NCBI RefSeq assembly: GCF_012641275.1 | Contig: NZ_JABAIA010000003.1 | Span: 1,364,001-1,428,000 of the forward strand | Direction: 5' to 3' | Source of the DNA: Chitinophaga varians | Lineage (GTDB): Bacteria; Bacteroidota; Bacteroidia; Chitinophagales; Chitinophagaceae | Length of the DNA: 64,000 nucleotides | Shown here: in pieces, positions 35,437-43,848 of the stretch | How positions within the stretch are numbered: the first letter of the stretch is position 1 | How the letters are laid out: each line of letters opens with the position of its first letter | Notes under the pieces: generated by a model | Databases searched by the model: none | What the model was told of the DNA's origin: nothing | The model's input: only the letters and a program-made list of their open reading frames with translations | Program-made: the position numbers and the translations under genes

Positions 35437-37083
35437 ATGACGAACTACCCTACCGGAGAAGCCTCCGGCCTGAGTCGCCGTGCCTGGCTTCAAAAAATTT
35501 CCATGCCTGCCCTGGCAACTGCCGGGGCCTGCGCCCTTCCCTCCATGGTCCTTGGGGCATCAGCACCGGCGAAAGAAAATCAGCCTGGCATCTACGATAT
35601 CAGGCGGTATGGCGCCCGCGGCGATGGTCAGACCAATGACACCGCAGCTATTCAACGTGCCATTGACGAATGCCATCAACAGCGGGGCGGTACGGTACTG
35701 GTGCCTGTCGGTGATTATCTGTGCGGCACCCTGGAACTTAAAAGTAATGTAACGCTACATCTGGCCGTTGGCGGGCGTATCCTGGGAAGTCCCCGCAGGG
35801 AAGATTATCAGGCGCCAGCCGCCATACCGCCCGGCAACGGCAATGTTGTATTCCTTTTTGCCGCCAATGCCGAAAACGTGTGTATAGAAGGCAGCGGCAC
35901 TATTGATGGGGACGGCATTCACTTCAATAATGGCAAAGGAGATGGTACCGGTCCGGGCGGGCAGAAAGGCGGAAATTTTGACCGGCCGCACCTGGTGATT
36001 TTTTATCGCTGCCGCCACATAGGCATAAAAGATACATTCTTCACCCGTAGCGCCTATCACTGCTTCCGTATCCTGGAATGCCGGGAAGTGAACATCCGCG
36101 GTGTTCGTATATACAACCGCGTTAACCGTAACAATGACGGGTTCCATTTTAACAGCAGTCAACATATCCATATCTCAGACTGTGACGTGGCCTGCCAGGA
36201 TGATGGCTGCGCACTCTTTGGCAGCAACCAGTTTGTTACCATCACCAACTGCACGTTCAGTACCCGATGGTCTGTCTTCCGCTTTGGCAGCGGCGAGGTA
36301 AAAAACATCACGGTATCCAATTGTATTATTTACGACACCTATGGATGTCCCATCAAGATTGGCGCAGGCAAATCAAAAATAGAGAACCTGCTTTTCAGCA
36401 ACATTGTAATGGAGAATGTCACCGGACCTATAGGCATCGGTTTTAATGCAGGCAACTACAACGATACGTTTGTCCGTAACATTTCGTTCAACAACATCCG
36501 GGCATCGCTGGTCACTAAACCGGTGAACCATCCGGATATTCCTTTTGATGTAAAACCTTTTGAAGGAGAGCAATACAGCTGTATCACCCTTAACGGCGTG
36601 GGCAACAGCTATCTGGAAAACATCAGTTTTACTGACGTACAGATAACCGCCGCCGGCGGAGGCACGGCTGCCATGGCGGCTAAGGAAGTACCGGCCGTTT
36701 CCGTTGAATACTTCGGGGTATGGGGCAGCGCTCCCGCCGGCGCCGGCGCCTATGGACTGTATGCGCGCAATGTAAAAGGGCTCACGTTGCAAAATGTACG
36801 GCTTACTTACCGGGAACCGGACCTGCGCCCTGCCCTGGTATTGGATAATGTTTCCGACGCAGCTTTCCACGCGTTGAGCATACAGGGACATCCTGATGCG
36901 ACCGCGCTGCGGTTCATTAACAGCCAGGATGTATTGTGCACAGCCACCAGGTTGTTGTCTGACGCCCGTACATTTTTACAGGTTAAAGGAGATCGGAGTG
37001 ACAACATTATCATAGAGGGTGGCGATCATCGTAAAGCGCAGCAAGCATTACAGGGCAGTCTGTCAGCAGTGCAAATAAAATAA
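35437..37083 (+). CDS. Glycoside hydrolase family 28-like / pectate-lyase-fold protein, Tat-exported
   Basis: A 548-residue right-handed beta-helix protein. The N-terminus carries a twin-arginine signal (SRRAWLQK, R14-R15). A pectate-lyase-3 superfamily opening follows (YDIRRYGARGDGQTNDTAAI). GH28-type active-site blocks are recognisable but divergent: NNDGFHF for NTD, CQDDGCALFG for the DD pair, and CPIKIG for RIK; the GHG block is replaced by WSVFRFGSG. A carbohydrate such as a pectin side chain is the likely substrate, but catalytic class is uncertain. It stands alone, with a LacI-type operator upstream. Confidence 0.82.
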   Translation: MTNYPTGEASGLSRRAWLQKISMPALATAGACALPSMVLGASAPAKENQPGIYDIRRYGARGDGQTNDTAAIQRAIDECHQQRGGTVLVPVGDYLCGTLELKSNVTLHLAVGGRILGSPRREDYQAPAAIPPGNGNVVFLFAANAENVCIEGSGTIDGDGIHFNNGKGDGTGPGGQKGGNFDRPHLVIFYRCRHIGIKDTFFTRSAYHCFRILECREVNIRGVRIYNRVNRNNDGFHFNSSQHIHISDCDVACQDDGCALFGSNQFVTITNCTFSTRWSVFRFGSGEVKNITVSNCIIYDTYGCPIKIGAGKSKIENLLFSNIVMENVTGPIGIGFNAGNYNDTFVRNISFNNIRASLVTKPVNHPDIPFDVKPFEGEQYSCITLNGVGNSYLENISFTDVQITAAGGGTAAMAAKEVPAVSVEYFGVWGSAPAGAGAYGLYARNVKGLTLQNVRLTYREPDLRPALVLDNVSDAAFHALSIQGHPDATALRFINSQDVLCTATRLLSDARTFLQVKGDRSDNIIIEGGDHRKAQQALQGSLSAVQIK

Positions 37084-37180
37084 CACAGGGTGCTGACGGT
37101 TATCATAATATTTTTACGTATTTTGTTGTTATTAGAAATGCGTAAATCCTATTTGTCCACCTAACGCTTCCAATGAACAG

Positions 37181-37954
37181 ATGCAACAGAAACAAGTTCC
37201 GTTGTCTGCTGCCGACGCTCAACTGCTGAAAGAACTGGAGATTATCCCTGGCACGTATGAAAAAACTGTCTGTAGCGGGCATCTGGTGAGACTGGAACTC
37301 GCCGAAAACCATACCCTTCGTTATTATTTTGAAGACGGCCAATTCGTACAGGCCTTCCCGTTGTTGTGCATGCAGGGCTCTGCTGCCTTGCCGCAGTTGA
37401 CGCAGGCAGCCGGACTGGTACATCAGCCGGTGCGGCTGGAAACCGTTCGTTGCGGCGCGGATACCTGGCTGCTGCCCGTTGTGTTGTATGAAGCGCATCC
37501 GGAGGTATCACAGGAACAGCCGATACTGACGGCCGCCCGCTCCTCTTTGCTGAAAGACACCTGCCTTGTAGCACTGGTCTTCGCCATTATTCTCTCTGTC
37601 CTCTTTTATGTGATCGGCATGCCCGAGCATTTCAGCACGCCCGCCGTACTGCTGGGATGGACACCGCCTGCCCTTGTAGTCGGAGCCGGCTTATGTTTTA
37701 TGATCAGGAGATACCGGCACTACCTTAAAAGCATTACGCACAGGGCCACTATCCGAGGCATTGTAACAGAGCAGCTGCAGGGAGTGATTAACGGCCAGGA
37801 CTATACGTGGTACCGTATCGGCGCACAGGCATTTTACAGTATGCAGACTTTGCCTGCCACGCCCGGACAATCCTTGCAGGTGACGATCGTCACGGCGAAA
37901 GACGGCTCCCGGTCATTCCGCTTCCATACCCAGCAAGATTCTGTGGCGATTTAA
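37181..37954 (+). CDS. Hypothetical membrane protein with two central helices
   Basis: I do not recognise a family. The 257-residue protein has a soluble N-terminal part (about 1-125), two membrane helices at about 130-147 and 152-172 joined by a short loop, then a basic RRYRHYLK stretch and a C-terminal beta-rich domain (about 185-257) with a DYTWYRIG segment. The layout resembles small Bacteroidota inner-membrane proteins with an SH3-like tail. It precedes the marR gene by 23 bp on the same strand, and the two may be co-transcribed. Confidence 0.7.
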   Translation: MQQKQVPLSAADAQLLKELEIIPGTYEKTVCSGHLVRLELAENHTLRYYFEDGQFVQAFPLLCMQGSAALPQLTQAAGLVHQPVRLETVRCGADTWLLPVVLYEAHPEVSQEQPILTAARSSLLKDTCLVALVFAIILSVLFYVIGMPEHFSTPAVLLGWTPPALVVGAGLCFMIRRYRHYLKSITHRATIRGIVTEQLQGVINGQDYTWYRIGAQAFYSMQTLPATPGQSLQVTIVTAKDGSRSFRFHTQQDSVAI

Positions 37955-37977
37955 AAGCGACTGCTTATTTTCGCGGT

Positions 37978-38469
37978 ATGATTAATGCGATCGATCAATC
38001 CGGCATATTGGCAATTTCCACGCGCCTGCAGCGCCTGGGCGAGTTGCTGCGCAAAGACGGCCAGCAGATCTATAAAGCCCATGGCATTGACTTTGAACCT
38101 AAATGGTTTCCCGTGGTTTACAGCCTGCATGCCAATGAAGTACTGAGTGTGGTGGAAATTGCGCATGAAATAGGCTATAGTCATCCCTCTACCATCAGCC
38201 TGCTGAAGGAACTGGAAGCCAAAAAGCTGGTGCGGTCCAGGAAAGACAAGACCGACACCCGCAAACGCCTGATCAGCCTTACCGAAAAAGGCCAGCAGCT
38301 GGTCACTGAGATGAAGCCTGTCTGGGACCTGATCACCGCTGCCCTTACTGACCTGACCAATACCTCCAATAATATCATGGACGCCGTCAATGAAGTGGAA
38401 GCCCGTTTCCGGGAGAAAAGCTTTTTCGAACGGGCAGAGGACATTCGTCGCCGTAAGTCCCAGGGCTGA
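37978..38469 (+). CDS. MarR family transcriptional regulator ending inside a REP-like palindrome
   Basis: A 163-residue MarR protein: GIDFEPKWFPVVYSL helix, SHPSTISLLKELEAKKLV recognition region, and the wing RKDKTDTRKRLISLTEKG. The start is the ATG at 37978. Its last three codons (CAG GGC TGA, stop included) are supplied by REP-like copy D at 38459-38478, so the C-terminus RRRKSQG is shaped by the repeat. A TAGT/ACTA palindrome before the next gene (38701-38714) is a possible target site. Confidence 0.9.
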   Translation: MINAIDQSGILAISTRLQRLGELLRKDGQQIYKAHGIDFEPKWFPVVYSLHANEVLSVVEIAHEIGYSHPSTISLLKELEAKKLVRSRKDKTDTRKRLISLTEKGQQLVTEMKPVWDLITAALTDLTNTSNNIMDAVNEVEARFREKSFFERAEDIRRRKSQG

Positions 38470-38491
38470 AGCCCTGGGCTACGATGTGTTT
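38459..38491 (+). repeat. REP-like palindrome, copy D
   Basis: A 20-bp palindrome at 38459-38478 with the tail CTACGATGTGTTT, overlapping the end of the marR gene. The tail matches copy B exactly. Confidence 0.85.
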
Positions 38492-38517
38492 GTGTTTTTA
38501 TGATGATGCCTTTCCAT

Positions 38518-38540
38518 GAAGCCCAGACTGCGATGTGTTT
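38518..38540 (+). repeat. Degenerate REP-like right half
   Basis: GAAGCCCAGACTGCGATGTG repeats the right half and tail of copy D with several changes. It is followed by further decayed GATGAGCCC/TATGTTTGTATGATGA words up to about 38600, suggesting an old, decaying cluster. Confidence 0.5.
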
Positions 38541-38700
38541 ATGTTTGTGTGATGAGCCCTTATGATAATGCCTTTCTGTTTATGTTTGTATGATGAACCC
38601 TTCCCCTGACGCCCCATTGCCCTTCTCCAACCCTGCTTAATACAATATATGCTGCTTTAAAACGCTTTGCCATGGCTTTTTTTATATTTTTTTTCATTTA

Positions 38701-38722
38701 TGTAGTCAACTACATATCTTTG
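38701..38722 (+). promoter_or_regulatory. GNAT promoter with palindromic MarR-type site
   Basis: TATCTTTG at 38715-38722 is an exact -7 element. Directly upstream, TGTAGT-CA-ACTACA (38701-38714) is a perfect 6-bp-arm palindrome resembling MarR/HxlR operators, placed to block the promoter. Confidence 0.6.
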
Positions 38723-38737
38723 TAAAAAAATAATCAC

Positions 38738-39223
38738 ATGGCAATTTCCTACAGACCGATTGGCAATGATTATTCGGAAGAGGTAATCAATCTGATCCTG
38801 CCGATACAGCAACAGGAATTCAACGTACAGACCAACCTGTCGCAGCAGCAGGACCTGCTGGACATCGAGCAGTATTACCATCAGACCGGAGGTGGCTTCT
38901 GGGGTGCTTTTGACGGCGACAGGCTGGTAGGCACCATCGCGCTGATCGCTTATGCGCCTGACGGCGGTGCGCTACGCAAAATGTTTGTCCGCAAGGAATA
39001 CAGAGGCCGGGAGCATGGCATTGCTACCTCATTGCTGGACACTTTGCTCAGTTACGCCGCCACCCGTGGCATCCGGGACATTTACCTGGGCACGGTGAAC
39101 TTCCTTCATGCAGCCCGCCGCTTTTATGAGAAAAAAGGATTTGACCAGGTGACGATTGACCAGTTACCTGCCGCTTTCCCCAGAATGATGGTAGACGATG
39201 TTTTTTACCACTACCACCATTAA
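38738..39223 (+). CDS. GNAT family N-acetyltransferase
   Basis: A 161-residue acetyltransferase. The acetyl-CoA motif A is KMFVRKEYRGREHGIATSLL, with the R-G-x-x-H/G-x-A loop, followed by IYLGTVNFLHAARRFYEKKGF, the usual tyrosine-bearing helix. Substrate unknown. It is probably controlled by the MarR protein encoded upstream, through the palindrome at its promoter. Confidence 0.9.
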   Translation: MAISYRPIGNDYSEEVINLILPIQQQEFNVQTNLSQQQDLLDIEQYYHQTGGGFWGAFDGDRLVGTIALIAYAPDGGALRKMFVRKEYRGREHGIATSLLDTLLSYAATRGIRDIYLGTVNFLHAARRFYEKKGFDQVTIDQLPAAFPRMMVDDVFYHYHH

Positions 39224-39230
39224 ATTTTTC

Positions 39231-39266
39231 AGCAGCAGACAAGGGGCCATTGTTTTGTCTGCTGCT
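39231..39266 (+). terminator. Terminator after the GNAT gene
   Basis: Perfect 12-bp arms 39231-39242 and 39255-39266, starting 8 bp past the stop, followed by a pyrimidine-rich TCTTTCC run. Confidence 0.75.
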
Positions 39267-39472
39267 TCTTTCCGGCAAATAGCGGAAAAAAATCCCCAAA
39301 CGTATAACGTTGCCCGTTACCCTTCCCCCTGCTCCAATGCCCGTTTTCACCCGCCTGAGACGCTATGGGCCTGAAAATATGTACATTAAGTTGTGACCGG
39401 AATAACAAAAAAGACCGTTTTTTGTAATATTATTGGGCTCAGATTTAGTTTCATGTAGTTAAAAATCGGCAA

Positions 39473-40267
39473 ATGGATTCCAGCAACGGACAACCAGAAA
39501 AACCATTCATATCACCCGGAATTGATCGCTTTTTCATCAGCGTACATACCACCTTTCTTTTCGTAGCCCGGTTTTTCCGGGAACTTTTCAGGTTCCCCTT
39601 TGAAACCCGGGAATTTATACGGCAATGTTACATGGTTGGCTATAAATCGCTGGCGCTCATTAGCTTAACAGGCTTTATTACCGGGTTGGTATTTACCAAA
39701 CAATCAAGGCCATCCTTGTCTGAATTTGGCGCCACCTCCTGGCTTCCGTCGCTGATAGCGATTGCTGTGATCAGGGCACTGGCCCCGCTGGTGACTGCAT
39801 TGATATGTGCGGGCAAGGTAGGTTCCAGTATTGGCGCGGAATTAGGGTCTATGCGGGTAACGGAACAGATAGATGCCATGGAAGTATCCGCCATCAATCC
39901 GTTCAAGTACCTGGTAGTGACACGCGTACTGGCCACTACTGTATGCTTGCCGATCCTGATGGCCTACACCGCCCTGGTAGGTCTGATGGGTTCTTATCTT
40001 GATGTCCATGTAAACGAACAGACCAGCATCACCTTCTTTTTTCTGAAGGCCTTTAGTGACATCACCTTCCTGGACCTGTTCGCTTCCACCTTTAAAGCCA
40101 TGGCCTACGGTTTTACGATTGGCATTGTAAGCTGTTACCAGGGATACAACGCCTCTCAGGGCACACAGGGCGTAGGTAAAGCCGCCAACACTTCGGTGGT
40201 GATTTCCATGTTCCTGATATTTATAGAAGAAGTAATCATTGTTCAGGTAGTAAATTCAATCAGGTAG
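39473..40267 (+). CDS. mlaE: MlaE family ABC transporter permease
   Basis: A 264-residue permease of the MlaE/YrbE (MCE-associated) family with about five membrane helices. The family block is clear: GAELGSMRVTEQIDAMEVSA, then a long hydrophobic stretch and GYNASQGTQGVGKA. It forms the inner-membrane channel of a lipid transporter with the ATPase and MCE protein encoded next. The three genes are spaced by 1 and 3 bp. MlaB and MlaC homologues are not seen nearby, as usual in Bacteroidota. Confidence 0.93.
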   Translation: MDSSNGQPEKPFISPGIDRFFISVHTTFLFVARFFRELFRFPFETREFIRQCYMVGYKSLALISLTGFITGLVFTKQSRPSLSEFGATSWLPSLIAIAVIRALAPLVTALICAGKVGSSIGAELGSMRVTEQIDAMEVSAINPFKYLVVTRVLATTVCLPILMAYTALVGLMGSYLDVHVNEQTSITFFFLKAFSDITFLDLFASTFKAMAYGFTIGIVSCYQGYNASQGTQGVGKAANTSVVISMFLIFIEEVIIVQVVNSIR

Positions 40268-40268
40268 G

Positions 40269-41042
40269 ATGAAACAACGTAACCCGGAAATAGACATGAA
40301 CGACGTCGTGATTTCGATCAGGGACCTTTACAAGTCCTTCGGTTCAAATCATGTGTTGCGGGGTATCAATTTAGACGTTCACAAAGGAGAGAATGTGGTC
40401 GTACTCGGACGGTCCGGCACCGGTAAGTCAGTCCTGATCAAAATCATCGTAGGCTTGCTGTATCCTGACTCCGGAACTGTCAACGTGCTGGGAAAAGACG
40501 TCAGCGCGCTCACTGAAGCTGACCTCCGCGAACTACGGATGCAGGTAGGTTTCTCTTTTCAGAGCGCAGCCCTCTATGATAGTATGACCGTTGGTGAAAA
40601 CCTGGCCTTTCCGCTGCGCCGTAACAACAAACAAATCAGCAACGACCAGGTACGCCGCATGGTAGACATTGTACTGGACGCTGTGGGACTGTCACAGGCC
40701 ATCAACCAGTTGCCGGCAGAACTGTCCGGTGGCCAGCGTAAACGCATCGGCATTGCGCGGACACTCATCCTGAAACCACAGATCATGCTGTATGATGAGC
40801 CTACCGCCGGCCTGGACCCTATCACCTGCATAGAAATCAATAACCTCATCAACGAAGTACAACGCCGGTTCAATACCAGCTCCATTATCATTACCCATGA
40901 CCTGACCTGCGCCAAGGAAACAGGTGACAGCATTGCGGTAATGCAGGAAGGACAGTTTGTGGCACAGGGTTCCTTCGATGACGTATTCCGGAAAGAAAAT
41001 GATCTCATCCAAAGTTTTTATCAATACAATTTCATACAGTAA
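40269..41042 (+). CDS. mlaF: MlaF-type ABC transporter ATPase
   Basis: A 257-residue ABC ATPase: Walker A GRSGTGKS, the Q-loop in VGFSFQSAALYDSMTVGEN, the signature LSGGQRKRIGIARTL, and Walker B QIMLYDEPTAGLDP. The FQ-S-AALYDS Q-loop is characteristic of MlaF proteins. It powers the MlaE permease. An ATG nine codons in (MNDVV) is an alternative start. Confidence 0.94.
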   Translation: MKQRNPEIDMNDVVISIRDLYKSFGSNHVLRGINLDVHKGENVVVLGRSGTGKSVLIKIIVGLLYPDSGTVNVLGKDVSALTEADLRELRMQVGFSFQSAALYDSMTVGENLAFPLRRNNKQISNDQVRRMVDIVLDAVGLSQAINQLPAELSGGQRKRIGIARTLILKPQIMLYDEPTAGLDPITCIEINNLINEVQRRFNTSSIIITHDLTCAKETGDSIAVMQEGQFVAQGSFDDVFRKENDLIQSFYQYNFIQ

Positions 41043-41045
41043 GCT

Positions 41046-42074
41046 ATGATTAAAGAAAGCAACAAACGAACAGTAACAGTAGGTATCTTCATTTTTGTTG
41101 GACTGGTCATTTTTACTGTAGGGATACTCTTCCTCGGCGGACAACGCAAGGCTTTTGTATCCTCTATCCGTGTTAAAGCCATGTTTCATGATATCAATGG
41201 CCTCGCCCCCGGCAACAATGTCTGGTATTCCGGCGTGAAAGTAGGGACGGTTAAAAAGATCACGTTTGTACAACACAACGTGATTGAAGTGGTCATGAAC
41301 ATAGAAAGAAGCTCCCGTCAGTTTATCCATAAAGACGTGAAGGCCAAAGTTGGCTCCGATGGCCTGGTAGGCAACAAGATCGTGGTCCTGTCCGGCGGTA
41401 CCGAAACCATGCCGGCCATAGACAATAACGACGTGATCGTAGCCGAAGCAGCCTTAAGCCCGGACAACATCATGGCTACCCTGCAGGTCAACAATGAGAA
41501 CCTGGTGGAAATCACCGGTAACCTGAAAAGCATCACCAAACATATTGCAGAAGGACAAGGCACCATCGGCAAACTGGTGAAAGACGATTCTGTATACAAC
41601 AATGTACAGGCAACGCTGAGCAACCTGAAAACCACCGCGGCCAATACCCAGCGGCTGACAGACAGGCTGGCTGATTATGCCGCCAAGTTACAGTCCAAAG
41701 GCTCTCTGACCAATAACCTGATTACCGACACAGTGGTGTTCAGCAGGCTGCGTTCTACCGTGACCGAAATGGAGGCCGCTGCCCAGAAAGCCAACGGCAT
41801 GGTGGCCGACCTGAAAAAAGCCAGCGAATCTGTCAGCGAAAACCTGACCAGCGACCAGTCGCCCGCCGGCGTACTGTTGCACGACCAGGAATCAGCTGCT
41901 GCCCTGAAGAAAATCATTACTAACCTGGAATCCAGTTCATCCAAACTGGACCAGAACATGGAAGCGTTGAAACACAACTTCCTGTTGAGAGGATATTTCA
42001 GAAAACAGGCCAAGCGCGAGAAAAAAGAGCAGGCCGAAAAAGAGAAAGCGTTAAACCAGGTGCAGGGCCAATAA
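41046..42074 (+). CDS. mlaD: MlaD family MCE domain protein
   Basis: A 342-residue protein with one N-terminal membrane anchor (about 9-30), then an MCE/MlaD domain (VKAMFHDINGLAPGNNVWYSGVKVG, GLVGNKIVVLSGG) and a long helical coiled region, which in MCE proteins forms a tunnel or needle for lipids. The C-terminal 20 residues are highly charged (KRE/KKEQ). The 3' end overlaps a terminator hairpin. Confidence 0.93.
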   Translation: MIKESNKRTVTVGIFIFVGLVIFTVGILFLGGQRKAFVSSIRVKAMFHDINGLAPGNNVWYSGVKVGTVKKITFVQHNVIEVVMNIERSSRQFIHKDVKAKVGSDGLVGNKIVVLSGGTETMPAIDNNDVIVAEAALSPDNIMATLQVNNENLVEITGNLKSITKHIAEGQGTIGKLVKDDSVYNNVQATLSNLKTTAANTQRLTDRLADYAAKLQSKGSLTNNLITDTVVFSRLRSTVTEMEAAAQKANGMVADLKKASESVSENLTSDQSPAGVLLHDQESAAALKKIITNLESSSSKLDQNMEALKHNFLLRGYFRKQAKREKKEQAEKEKALNQVQGQ

Positions 42075-42096
42075 GCCCCTGCACCTGATTTTTTTT
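42057..42096 (+). terminator. mlaEFD operon terminator
   Basis: Perfect 11-bp arms 42057-42067 and 42077-42087 span the mlaD stop codon, followed by an eight-T run. A strong intrinsic terminator overlapping coding sequence. Confidence 0.9.
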
Positions 42097-42751
42097 ATTT
42101 TTCTTCCACCGTTTTAAGTAGCGGAGAATTAAACATACTTACCGGAGAGATGATCTGTTCCGTCATTGGGATATTGTTACCATAGATCTGTTTCATCTGC
42201 TCCTTTACCGCCGGACTATTCAGGTCAAAGTCTTTCAGCTGCTCCAGTTTGCCCAGTTCCAGCCCTGTTGACTCCTTATAAATCTTCCAGACCAGTTCAG
42301 AACAATAGATCCGTTCATCCGACCAGCCGAAATAAAAATCGTAGTTCTTCCCGTTGTATTTTTTACCTGCGTCCACCATCTTCTGCACGGTCGTTTGGGT
42401 GATAACACTGTCTGCGTTTTTCAGCCGCTTGATAACATAATGTCCTTTGCGCCCCCGGTTGATCCAAGCCTGCAGTGGTGTATAGCGCACTGGTTGCAGC
42501 GCTTCATAGACATATAGCTCCCCGTCTTTCGGAAGAATAATGCCGCAATGGCTGTACTTCGAATGTGTGGCCAGTTTAATGGCCGTACTCAGATCGGACA
42601 TGGATTCCTGGAAGATCACGTCTCCTGCCTTCGCGGCCGGCGGTTGTTGAACAGATTTCTTTACCGGCATTCCGGTGAGATACAGCGCACCGCCAATAAG
42701 CGCCGCCAGTGGCAATGAGGAGAACAATGCTATTTTTTTCAAGCTGGACAT
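42095..42751 (-). CDS. YiiX/YebB-like NlpC/P60-type cysteine hydrolase
   Basis: A 218-residue envelope protein with an N-terminal membrane segment (KIALFSSLPLAALIGGALYL). It has the permuted papain-like pattern of the YiiX family: SKYSHCGIILP with the histidine, then IYCSELVWKIY with the catalytic cysteine (the circularly permuted order, His before Cys). Family members are thought to cut peptide or lipid-linked substrates. It faces the mla operon. Confidence 0.85.
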   Translation of the reverse strand: MSSLKKIALFSSLPLAALIGGALYLTGMPVKKSVQQPPAAKAGDVIFQESMSDLSTAIKLATHSKYSHCGIILPKDGELYVYEALQPVRYTPLQAWINRGRKGHYVIKRLKNADSVITQTTVQKMVDAGKKYNGKNYDFYFGWSDERIYCSELVWKIYKESTGLELGKLEQLKDFDLNSPAVKEQMKQIYGNNIPMTEQIISPVSMFNSPLLKTVEEK

Positions 42752-42830
42752 ATGTTTGGGATTAATGGTAATCGTTTATTTTGTAATGATAAAACTTTTA
42801 TAGCAATAACAGCCGTTGTATTTTTAGCAC

Positions 42831-43229
42831 ATGAAAGCAAAGAAGCGCTGGCTGTATTTTGTACTGATCATGTTGAACATACCCCTTGGATTAGCCACCA
42901 GATGGGCCCCACAGTACTTCCCTACCCTTGTCCGTATTTATGGCGGTGACGTTTTTTCCGCCACCTGCATTTTTTTCGGCATCCGTTTTTTGTATCCGCT
43001 GAAATCTGTTGCGAAAGTTTCCGTGATCAGTTTCCTGGTATGTATTGCTATTGAAGTGCAGCAGTTGTACCAGGCAGAATGGGCAGTGAAGCTGCGTAAT
43101 ACGCCGCTGGGTATTTTACTGGGGCATGGCTTTTTGTGGAGCGATTGCGTATGTTATGCTGTAGGAACGGCGATAGCAGCGGGAGTAGCGCTTTTGCTGG
43201 AACGCCTTCCCTATTTTCGGATTTCCTGA
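42831..43229 (+). CDS. DUF2809 family membrane protein
   Basis: A 132-residue, mostly hydrophobic protein with about four membrane helices, matching the DUF2809 pattern: YFVLIMLNIPLGLATRW at the start, then YGGDVFSATCIFFGIRFLYP and a final CVCYAVGTAIAAGVALLLE helix. EVQQLYQAEW is a family block. Function unknown. Its promoter region carries TATTTTTA, one base from consensus. Confidence 0.85.
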   Translation: MKAKKRWLYFVLIMLNIPLGLATRWAPQYFPTLVRIYGGDVFSATCIFFGIRFLYPLKSVAKVSVISFLVCIAIEVQQLYQAEWAVKLRNTPLGILLGHGFLWSDCVCYAVGTAIAAGVALLLERLPYFRIS

Positions 43230-43258
43230 TTTACGATTTTTTGATGTTGTTTGATGAT

Positions 43259-43306
43259 AAACGGGAAGAGCGAAGCGGATAATTACGCGCATCGCTCTTC
43301 CCGTTT
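43259..43306. terminator. Bidirectional terminator between DUF2809 and YhcH genes
   Basis: Perfect 15-bp arms 43259-43273 and 43292-43306. Outside it lie AT-rich flanks (43226-43258, 43315-43341) with words like GATTTACGATTTTTTGATG, matched near 63.77 kb. Confidence 0.82.
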
Positions 43307-43340
43307 ATTCGCTCTGCTGATTTACGAAATCGAAAAATTT

Positions 43341-43793
43341 CTAAACAGCTAATTTGATCACTACTTTCTTCACAGCTGCAGGCTGGTCGATCCGGAGATT
43401 GGGCATATGCAGGTCTGTGGGAAAGAAGATAGCAAAGTGTTGTTGATCGAGGCGGGTGAAGAAAGCAGGCTTTTCCCCGAACAGCATGTAGTCTTCTGTT
43501 TCGCTGTATGCTTTGGAAGGCGTTTGTTGTTGCAGGAAATCATGGCCGATCAGTTCAGCGCCTTTCACGATATATTGTATATCGATGTATTTTTTATGCG
43601 CTTCCATTTGTTCACCTGACGGGTCTACGGTATCATATTCATTCACGATGGCGAAGAGGTTGGTACCGTCTATTTCATATTTTCCTTTTTCCAGTGTATG
43701 GAAATCTGTTTGTGCGAGGTATTCAAAAGCCTTGACAAATCGGGGGCCCAGGCAATGATAGCGATGGGCGTTGGTGATGGTGTCGAGAATCAT
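43341..43793 (-). CDS. YhcH/YjgK/YiaL family protein
   Basis: A 150-residue cupin-like protein of the YhcH/YjgK/YiaL (DUF386) family, linked to sugar or sialic acid metabolism. The motifs HKKYIDIQYIVKGAE and FAIFFPTDLHMPNL carry the histidines and acids that could bind metal. Its exact role is uncertain. It lies next to glpR on the same strand, but 55 bp apart, and may be unrelated to it. Confidence 0.88.
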   Translation of the reverse strand: MILDTITNAHRYHCLGPRFVKAFEYLAQTDFHTLEKGKYEIDGTNLFAIVNEYDTVDPSGEQMEAHKKYIDIQYIVKGAELIGHDFLQQQTPSKAYSETEDYMLFGEKPAFFTRLDQQHFAIFFPTDLHMPNLRIDQPAAVKKVVIKLAV

Positions 43794-43848
43794 GTGCTGA
43801 TAAATAAAGATGGATGAGCCGTAAAGATATTTAAAAACACGAAAGTGT

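Noticed and set aside
38581-38700. Small gene after the REP-like cluster
   Set aside because: Only short frames broken by stops; the stretch is better explained as decayed repeat and promoter DNA.
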